From: JBAWAP01 sp049589355
Lineage (GTDB): Bacteria > Chloroflexota > Anaerolineae > VGOG01
Direction of reading: 5' to 3'
Assembly: GCA_049589355.1 (NCBI GenBank)
Contig: JBAWAP010000429.1
Span: forward strand, 1 to 7,800
DNA length: 7,800 nt
Shown piece after piece: positions 1 to 4,903 of the stretch. The position numbers and the translations under genes were made by a program. Under the pieces are notes generated by a model. That model did not search any database. It was not told the origin of the DNA and saw only the letters and a list, made by a program, of their open reading frames with translations. How positions within the stretch are numbered: position 1 is the first letter of the stretch; the number at the start of each line of letters is the position of its first letter.

Positions 1-112
1 TGTTCAATTGGAAAAGTTCTGTTTTTGCCCCGGTTTGCACGGTTTGGGCTCTGGTTGCACAATTGTTACGCTAGCTCCTCATGATCACCAGTCCTGGCGT
101 GAACATCAGGCA
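1..112. other. Left flank without a supported gene
   Basis: I see no convincing coding region here. The stretch is less GC-rich than the operon to its right. On the minus strand a reading frame from a TTG at about 64 stays open to the window edge, about 11 bases after an AGGAG-like run. This is too short to support a gene, although it could be the start of one that lies mostly off the window. Two CAATTG hexamers (5-10 and 60-65) and a near-duplicated GTGCAA(A)CC motif on the minus strand are visible, but neither reaches a recognisable repeat family. Confidence 0.4.
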
Positions 113-141
113 GTAATATAATGAGATCACCGATTTGTCAA
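113..141 (-). promoter_or_regulatory. Candidate sigma-70-type promoter reading left
   Basis: On the minus strand a perfect TTGACA (141-136) is followed by TATTAC (118-113) at a 17-base spacing. A better -10 match, TATATT (120-115), lies at a short 15-base spacing. The element sits directly past the operon's putative terminator, where the promoter of the next leftward gene would be expected. The TTGACA partly overlaps the terminator's T-rich run, so chance is possible, and no downstream gene is visible in the window to confirm it. Confidence 0.3.
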
Positions 142-181
142 AATAAAAGCCCCTCACCTGCCACATTGCATTTATAGGGGC
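140..181 (-). terminator. Putative rho-independent terminator of the operon
   Basis: Read on the minus strand, GCCCCT (181-176) pairs perfectly with AGGGGC (154-149) across a 21-base loop. The stem is followed at once by TTTTATTTT (148-140). It lies about 50 bases past the stop codon of the MOT1-type transporter, the last gene of the operon. The stem is short (6 bp) and the loop long, so the call is moderate. The GC-rich stem with a T-rich tail in the right place and direction is the support. Confidence 0.5.
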
Positions 182-230
182 ATCTACCTCTGACCGCCCG
201 GGTTAGGCCCATCCCTCAGGGGGCTCTCCT

Positions 231-1367
231 TCATGCACGAGACAAGCAGACGCAAGACAGCAGATTCCGATGGGTCAATTCCCGTACCAGGTAAGCCACA
301 GCCAGCCCCACGACGAAGCCCACGGCCATGTTGGTGACTGCCGAGACGGCGGCAGTGACCAGGGCCAGCCACAGCTTCCACCCTCGCAACCCCACTACTA
401 CCTTACCCAGCTCGATCCCCACCAGAAACATCATCGCCCCCACCAGCGGCATGGGGAAGGCAGCCAGCAAGTTGCCGATGGACTTGCCCAGGAACAGCCC
501 CAGAGAAATCTCGATCAGCCCTTCGATGATGTTCGTTCCACCGGTACGTGCTCCAAAGTAGTATTGCCCGGCCAGTCCCCCAGCGCCATGGCACAGAGGC
601 ATCCCACCTAAAAAAGCAGGGATCGCGTTCATGAAACCCATGTTCAGCATCAGTCGCTCTTCCCTCACCGGCTTGTCCGGGAAGTAGTCCCGGATGAGAG
701 CGGCGGTGGCGATGACAGCATTGGTGAGGGATAGCGGAATCTGGGCGAAGCCAGCCAGGAGCATGGCCCGCCACACGTCATCCAGGTGGGGCACGGTGAG
801 GGGCGGCAGGGTGATAGCCAACTCCAGTGACCGCCCCAGTCGGCCCTGCCAGGCGATGATGCCTGCCCCTAACAGCATCAGCACGATGGCCGCCGGGGCG
901 TAGCGGTTCTCCCGCAGGAGGAGCACGATGGCGATGGCCATAAACCCCAGCAAAGGGCTGGGCCGCATCATCTTGAGCCCCTCCCAGGCCAGCATGATCC
1001 CCAGGGCCAGTTGGATGCCCCGCACCACGAACATGGGCGTCCAACGCACGATGTGGCGCATCAGCCCGGTCAATGCTAGGACGAACCAGGTGATCCCCAA
1101 ACCCAGGCCGGAGGCATAGACCAGAGGAGCCGGCCACTTCTGAGAGATAGCGACCACGGCGACGACCTTCTTTGGCTCCACGGGCATGGGCAGGCGGTAG
1201 ACCAGGCCGGTGGCGATGTTGACCAACCCCATCCAGATGAACAATCCAGCCGGATTGAGCCCACATACCACGATGTAGCCGATGGCCAAGGGGAACAGGG
1301 TGCCGAAATCACCCATGGAGCCGGCCAGTTCCCGCAAGTTGAACTCGAAGTCCCTGTGCTTAGCCAT
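231..1367 (-). CDS. MOT1-type molybdate/sulfate (possibly tungstate) transporter
   Basis: A 378-residue polytopic membrane protein that resembles the MOT1/SulP-related family of putative sulfate/molybdate permeases, which import oxyanions without an ABC ATPase. The family's duplicated signature is visible. The N-terminal copy has GDFGTLFPLAIG at about residues 19-30, followed by PMPVEPKK at 60-67. The second half has IPLSLTNAV at about 210-218 and MPLCHGAGGLAG at 256-267. Hydrophobic spans fill most of the chain, and it ends in a short polar tail. The usual first-half motif in relatives is close to P-x-Q-P-M-K, whereas here it is V-E-P-K-K. The ATG at 1367 follows AGAGGAG at good spacing, 14 bases after the SufB-like gene's stop, so it is probably the last gene of the operon. 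Supplying Mo or W to the AOR is inferred from the neighbours. The sequence does not settle the choice of molybdate, tungstate or sulfate. Confidence 0.82.
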   Translation of the reverse strand: MAKHRDFEFNLRELAGSMGDFGTLFPLAIGYIVVCGLNPAGLFIWMGLVNIATGLVYRLPMPVEPKKVVAVVAISQKWPAPLVYASGLGLGITWFVLALTGLMRHIVRWTPMFVVRGIQLALGIMLAWEGLKMMRPSPLLGFMAIAIVLLLRENRYAPAAIVLMLLGAGIIAWQGRLGRSLELAITLPPLTVPHLDDVWRAMLLAGFAQIPLSLTNAVIATAALIRDYFPDKPVREERLMLNMGFMNAIPAFLGGMPLCHGAGGLAGQYYFGARTGGTNIIEGLIEISLGLFLGKSIGNLLAAFPMPLVGAMMFLVGIELGKVVVGLRGWKLWLALVTAAVSAVTNMAVGFVVGLAVAYLVRELTHRNLLSCVCLSRA

Positions 1368-1381
1368 GGCTCCTCTTCATT

Positions 1382-2320
1382 CTATCCCTCTAACATCCCG
1401 CGGATGATCACATCCACGGCCTCTTCCTCGCCCAATCCACGGGCCATCAGCGTCTCTAACTCTTTTTTGTTTACCGTGCCAATGGCCGCCTCGTGGGTCA
1501 CGTAGGCCCGGTCGTCCCGCACCCGCACCACCGGGATGGCACTGGCCACCGCCCGATCGCGCACCACCTCGATGCAGTCCACGTGACCTCGGGCGAAGGG
1601 GGCATTGCCCTCGGTGGTGCCTATCACCTCGCTGGTAGCTTCATCCCGCACGGCAATGCGGGACTTGGCCAGCCCCCGCGCGTGTTCCCCGTTCAGGCGA
1701 ATGGTCTCCTTGACCGAGATGGCATCATCCCCGTAGCCGTAGGCCTTGGCGGTCAGTTCGGCCACGCCCTGCGCGGCCACGTCCACCACGTAGTCGAAGT
1801 CCAGTTTCCCCACCCGCCCTGTGGTCAGGGCGAACTCCGAGCTATAGTGCCCGCCTTCGTCCACCGTTACCTGGGCCTTGGGCACCACCTCCACCCCACC
1901 TTCTTCACCGTGGTAGTGGGTCTCGCTGTACTTCATGGTGGCGTTCTTACCAACGTGGATGCGGGCCTCCATCAGGTGTTGAACGCTGACCGCATTGGGA
2001 AAGGTGCAGTGGGCGATGAACTCGGCCCATGCCCCCTCACCGATCTCGAACTCCGGCAATATCTCCTGCACCCCCTCGGCGGGGATGACGCCGAAGCACA
2101 AGTGAGCTGGCGTCTCTAGCCTTGTCCCCGGCTCGACGAACAGTTTGATCCGCACGCCACGGTCGAATTCCTGCGCTTCGACGTGCACCCCCGGAACCTC
2201 GTTAGCCCCCAGCACCCGGTTGCCGCTGATGACCAGGCTAGCAACCTTGGGTGACCTCAGGAATTGGGGATCGCCACCCGAACGCTCGTAAGCTCTCAGG
2301 ATGGCCTCAAAGTCGCTCAT
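1382..2320 (-). CDS. sufB: SufB/SufD-family Fe-S assembly scaffold (SmsB-like)
   Basis: A 312-residue SufBD-fold protein, shorter than E. coli SufB (about 495) or SufD (about 423). That size and its pairing with a single SufC fit the minimal SMS-type SufBC systems. The middle is the expected beta-helix of repeated short strands, including YSETHYHGEEGG at about 131-142. The end has the family C-terminus: IPVVRV, then THEAAIG at 275-281, then a helical RGLGEEEAVDVIIRGML. Aligning by eye to E. coli SufB, the DRCGAHTVP segment carrying Cys405 reads DRAVASAIP here, so that cysteine is Ala. The acidic residue in EHEA is kept (Glu277), and His276 occupies the position of the functional SufD histidine. 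Remaining cysteines are 75, 105 and 249. The start overlaps the SufC gene by 14 bases and has a strong Shine-Dalgarno. The likely role is building [Fe-S] clusters, plausibly for the AOR and ferredoxin of this operon. Confidence 0.88.
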   Translation of the reverse strand: MSDFEAILRAYERSGGDPQFLRSPKVASLVISGNRVLGANEVPGVHVEAQEFDRGVRIKLFVEPGTRLETPAHLCFGVIPAEGVQEILPEFEIGEGAWAEFIAHCTFPNAVSVQHLMEARIHVGKNATMKYSETHYHGEEGGVEVVPKAQVTVDEGGHYSSEFALTTGRVGKLDFDYVVDVAAQGVAELTAKAYGYGDDAISVKETIRLNGEHARGLAKSRIAVRDEATSEVIGTTEGNAPFARGHVDCIEVVRDRAVASAIPVVRVRDDRAYVTHEAAIGTVNKKELETLMARGLGEEEAVDVIIRGMLEG

Positions 2321-3059
2321 AAACCCCTCCTGTCGGTTCCACGAGCTCCGCTATCGGGCACGGCCGACAGCGACGGGCGTAGTGATGGCGCACCTCGGCT
2401 GGATCGCCCACGCGCACGATCTCCCCTTCGCACATCAGCGCCGCCACGTCGGCCACGGGCACCATCTCGTCGCGGTGGGTGATCAGCAGCACGGTCGCCC
2501 CCTCGTTGGCCATGCGCCGGATGAGCTGGCCTATGTCATCAAGGGATAGGACGTCAATTCCCGAGTCCGGCTCGTCGAGGACGGCCAGCTTTGGCCGCAT
2601 GGCGTAGATAGCGGCCAGCTCGATGCGCTTCCGCTCGCCGCCGGAGAGGGTCTCGTCCACCGAGCGGCTCAGGTACACGAATGGCAAAAGGGCTACCGCT
2701 TCCAACGCCTCCTCCATCCGCTCCTGGGAGGGTTCTTGCATACCCAGGGCCAGGTAGTCCTTCACCTTGAGTCCCTCGAAGCGTGCTGGATCCTGCCAGG
2801 CCAGGGTCAGCCCCAGCCGGGCCCGCTCGGTGATGGAGAGGCGGGTGATGTCCTGGCCATCGAACAGGATACGCCCGGCCGTGGGAACATAGCCGTCACA
2901 ACCCATCAGGGTATAGGCCAGGCTCGACTTGCCGGAGCCGTTGCGCCCCAGGAGACCATACACCTGCCCAGGCGCTATTTCCAGTGTCACCCCACGCAGG
3001 ATTTCCTGCCCTCCGCGTTCCAGGTGCAGATCACTCGCCATCAAAAGGTGGTTGTTCAT
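2307..3059 (-). CDS. sufC: SufC/SmsC-type ABC ATPase for Fe-S cluster assembly
   Basis: A 250-residue soluble ABC ATPase that should pair with the adjacent SufB-like scaffold and drive its conformational change during Fe-S cluster building. All nucleotide-binding motifs are intact: Walker A GRNGSGKSS at 38-46, Q-loop Gln89 in AWQDP, signature LSGGERKR at 138-145, Walker B LAVLDEPDSGID at 158-169 with catalytic Glu163, and switch His195 in LLITHRDE. The DEPDSGID form and the WQDP Q-loop are typical of SufC rather than of transport ATPases, and no permease gene is nearby. The C-terminus carries a CRPC motif (Cys231, Cys234), which the E. coli-type SufC does not have to my knowledge. The start codon overlaps the repressor gene's stop (ATGA, 3059-3056), and the end overlaps the scaffold gene by 14 bases. 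This is one tightly coupled block. Confidence 0.93.
   Translation of the reverse strand: MNNHLLMASDLHLERGGQEILRGVTLEIAPGQVYGLLGRNGSGKSSLAYTLMGCDGYVPTAGRILFDGQDITRLSITERARLGLTLAWQDPARFEGLKVKDYLALGMQEPSQERMEEALEAVALLPFVYLSRSVDETLSGGERKRIELAAIYAMRPKLAVLDEPDSGIDVLSLDDIGQLIRRMANEGATVLLITHRDEMVPVADVAALMCEGEIVRVGDPAEVRHHYARRCRPCPIAELVEPTGGVYERL
2324..2331 (-). promoter_or_regulatory. Strong ribosome binding site of the SufB-like gene
   Basis: AGGAGGGG on the minus strand ends three bases before the ATG at 2320 (the AGGAGG core is five bases away). It lies inside the last codons of the upstream SufC-like gene, so the two genes overlap and are likely translationally coupled. It fixes the SufB-like start at 2320. 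Confidence 0.75.
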
Positions 3060-3385
3060 CCCGGTTTCTCCTCTTCACTCACCGTTCGCATGACCCGTTC
3101 CCTATTTCCAGTCAGTTGCCCGACCAGGCGACAGGTGCAGGCCTCCAGGCAACAGCGATTAGCCGTGTAATACACCTGCTGACCCTCTCGCCGGGCCAGC
3201 ACCACCCCCGCTCGGCGCAAAAGACCCAGGTGATAGGAGATGGTCGGCTGTGTCAAATCGAAACAGGCCACTATCTCTCCCACATTCATCTCGCGATCCT
3301 TCAACAACTCCAGAATCGTCTGGCGGGTTTCGTCAGCCAGGGCTTTTACAAAGTCTTCGTACCGACAACAGGTGATCTCATCCAC
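3056..3385 (-). CDS. ArsR-family winged-helix repressor, cysteine-rich
   Basis: A 109-residue ArsR/SmtB-type DNA-binding protein. FVKALADETRQTILELL (12-28) is the usual first helices, VGEIVACFDLTQPTISYHLGLLRRAGVV covers the recognition helix (about 35-62), and REGQQVYYTAN is the wing. It has seven cysteines: 6, 7, 41, 78, 79, 83 and 85. The last four form CC-x3-C-x-C at the start of the C-terminal dimer helix, where ArsR proteins of the alpha-5 type bind their signal. Cys41 precedes the recognition helix. This suggests a thiolate-bound metal or Fe-S cluster as the signal (inference). The start is a GTG at 3385, one base after the moeA stop; the nearby ATG is out of frame. It overlaps the SufC gene by ATGA. 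Autoregulation of the operon or of the Suf part is likely. It is not recognisable as SufR, which is a longer protein of a different type. Confidence 0.88.
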   Translation of the reverse strand: MDEITCCRYEDFVKALADETRQTILELLKDREMNVGEIVACFDLTQPTISYHLGLLRRAGVVLARREGQQVYYTANRCCLEACTCRLVGQLTGNRERVMRTVSEEEKPG

Positions 3386-3386
3386 G

Positions 3387-4619
3387 TTACACCCAGTCTA
3401 GCATCATCACTTGCACCCGCGCCCCGGCGGGCAGGTGATTCCGGTCTTCGGGGATGATTGCCAACCCCTGCGCCCGCACCATCGAGAGCAAAATGCCTGA
3501 CCCCTGGTCGCCGGTCAGCCGAGCGAAGTACTCGCCGTCCCGTTCTTCAAGCATGACCCGCAAGAAGTGACGGCGGTCATCCTTGCGCGTGATCGCATCC
3601 AGCAGCGTGGCTTCCACCGTCGGCTTCTCCAGCTTCGTGTTCCCCGACATCTTAAGGATGGCCGGACGGGCAAATAGCTCAAAGCTGACCATAGCCGACA
3701 CCGGGTTGCCCGGCAGGCCCAGCAGTGGCACCCCCTGGATGTGGCCGAAAGCCAGCGGCTTCCCCGGCTTCATCCGCACCCGCCAGAAGCCCATCCCCCC
3801 TTCAGCCGCCAGGACCGTTTTGACCACGTCAAAGTCGCCCACCGATACCCCGCCCGAGGTGAGGAAGAGATCAGCCCCCTGCTCCAGCCCGGCCCGGATT
3901 CTGTCCGTCAGTTCCGCCACATCGTCGCGGGCGATACCCAGCAGAACTGGCACCCCGCCGTAGCGCACCACCTGAGCGGCGTTGGAGTAGCTGTTGGCGT
4001 TGCGGATCTTGCCCGGCTGCCAGGGGGCGTCTATCTCGATCACCTCGTCGCCGGTGGCCAGGATGGCCACCCGCGGCCGGCGATGGACCCACGCCTCCTT
4101 ATGGCCCAGGGCGGCCAGCATCCCCACCTCCTGCGGGCGAACCTCGGTGCCCCGCGGCAGGATGAGGGCGCCCTTTTTCACGTCCTCGCCGGCCTGGCGG
4201 ACGTTCTTGCCCACCGGCACGCCTTTGAAAATGGTGACCCACTCACCATCCTGCTGCGTGTCCTCGAACTGGACCACGGCGTCGGCCCCCGGCGGGATGG
4301 GCGTGCCGGTCATGATGCGGATGGCCGTGCCGGGCGTCACCGCCACGTCGGTGGTGTAGCCCGCTGCCAGGTCGTAGATGATGCGCAGACGCACGGGATG
4401 CTCCGGGCTGGCCCCGGCGGTGTCGGCGGCCCGCACGGCGTAGCCGTCCATGGCCGTGTTGGTCAAGGGCGGGATGTCCATGTCGGCGTAGACGTCCTCG
4501 GCCAGCACCCGGCCCATGGTCTCCAGCACCGGCACGCGCTCCGGCGGGAGCGGCAGGAAGGCAGCCAGCACCCGCTCCAACGCCTCTTCCACACTCAGCA
4601 TGGGATACAGTTCGGTCAT
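3387..4619 (-). CDS. moeA: Molybdopterin molybdenumtransferase MoeA
   Basis: A 410-residue MoeA, the normal length for the family. MoeA inserts molybdate (or, in tungsten users, tungstate) into adenylylated molybdopterin in the cytoplasm, the last common step of pyranopterin cofactor synthesis. Family motifs appear in order: PPLTNTAMDGYAVR at 50-63 with Asp58 (E. coli Asp59), MTGTPIPPGADAVV at 103-116, ILPRGTEV at 153-160, ATGDEV at 188-193, SGGVSVGDFD at 255-264, MKPGKPLAFG at 283-292 with Lys284 and Lys287, and LGLPGNPVSA at 300-309. The C-terminal beta-barrel domain follows (about 330-410). No fused MobA or periplasmic-binding domain is present. The ATG at 4619 is preceded by AGAGGTG at good spacing. 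It sits between the sulfur carrier and the repressor, which suggests a dedicated role in loading the AOR cofactor. Whether it favours W or Mo cannot be told from the sequence. Confidence 0.95.
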   Translation of the reverse strand: MTELYPMLSVEEALERVLAAFLPLPPERVPVLETMGRVLAEDVYADMDIPPLTNTAMDGYAVRAADTAGASPEHPVRLRIIYDLAAGYTTDVAVTPGTAIRIMTGTPIPPGADAVVQFEDTQQDGEWVTIFKGVPVGKNVRQAGEDVKKGALILPRGTEVRPQEVGMLAALGHKEAWVHRRPRVAILATGDEVIEIDAPWQPGKIRNANSYSNAAQVVRYGGVPVLLGIARDDVAELTDRIRAGLEQGADLFLTSGGVSVGDFDVVKTVLAAEGGMGFWRVRMKPGKPLAFGHIQGVPLLGLPGNPVSAMVSFELFARPAILKMSGNTKLEKPTVEATLLDAITRKDDRRHFLRVMLEERDGEYFARLTGDQGSGILLSMVRAQGLAIIPEDRNHLPAGARVQVMMLDWV

Positions 4620-4634
4620 GGCACCTCTGGATCA

Positions 4635-4670
4635 GAAATTTCGAATTTCGAAATCCGCAATTCGCAATTC
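4635..4670. repeat. Heptamer repeat with a 17-bp palindrome in the moaD-moeA spacer
   Basis: This AT-rich island in a GC-rich operon reads on the plus strand as five seven-base units: gaaattt, cgaattt, cgaaatc, cgcaatt, cgcaatt, plus one c. Within it, 4638-4654 is a perfect 8-1-8 inverted repeat, atttcgaa-t-ttcgaaat. It lies 19 to 35 bases upstream of the moeA start and in front of the genes moeA-arsR-sufC-sufB-MOT1. It could be an operator for the ArsR-type protein, an internal regulatory site, or a copy of a dispersed intergenic heptamer repeat. The sequence alone does not decide. Confidence 0.6.
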
Positions 4671-4673
4671 TTC

Positions 4674-4898
4674 TTAGCCGCCACCCATGACGGCGATCAC
4701 TTTGATGGTCTCTCCATCCTGCGGCCGATACTCTTTAGGCACGAGATCATCGCCTCGCACCACGGCGGCCACCAGCGCCGGCGGGATGCCCACTTCCTCC
4801 AGCATCTCGGCCACGGTGGGGCCGGCGGCCAGCTCCAGCCGGTCCTGGCCGCCGGTGTACTCCTTCAAGAACCCCACTGGGATCAACGTGACTCCCAT
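4674..4898 (-). CDS. moaD: MoaD/ThiS-family sulfur carrier protein
   Basis: A 74-residue ubiquitin-fold sulfur carrier ending in Met-Gly-Gly-Gly. The C-terminal Gly-Gly is what a MoeB/ThiF-type enzyme adenylylates and converts to thiocarboxylate, so the terminus looks functional. TVAEMLEEVGIP (about 28-39) is the helix and RPQDGETIKVIAVMGGG the last strand and tail, both typical of MoaD/ThiS. It begins five bases after the AOR stop codon, with only a weak AGAGG-like site before the ATG at 4898, which suggests translational coupling. AOR-type operons often carry such a carrier gene, and its likely job is donating the dithiolene sulfur of the AOR pterin cofactor. No activating E1 enzyme (MoeB) or large subunit (MoaE) is in the window. 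A role in thiamine synthesis or as another sulfur donor is less likely given the neighbours. Confidence 0.9.
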   Translation of the reverse strand: MGVTLIPVGFLKEYTGGQDRLELAAGPTVAEMLEEVGIPPALVAAVVRGDDLVPKEYRPQDGETIKVIAVMGGG

Positions 4899-4903
4899 CG
4901 CGG

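Noticed and set aside
117..122. Perfect TATAAT on the plus strand
   Set aside because: No acceptable -35 lies 16-18 bases upstream, and transcription would run into the operon against all known genes. The AT-rich patch explains it by chance.
1493..2119. A 208-codon open frame on the plus strand
   Set aside because: It is antisense to the SufB-like gene, has a low-complexity His/Gly/Val-rich translation, and lacks a domain or convincing ribosome binding site.
2307..3059. Reading the ATPase as part of a metal ABC transporter
   Set aside because: The SufC-type Q-loop and Walker B context, the coupled SufB-like gene and the absence of a permease or binding-protein gene favour Fe-S assembly.
3378..3385. 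An ATG just inside the ArsR gene as an alternative start
   Set aside because: It is out of frame with the winged-helix protein. The GTG at 3385 is the only start in frame before the conserved helices that keeps the N-terminal Cys-Cys.
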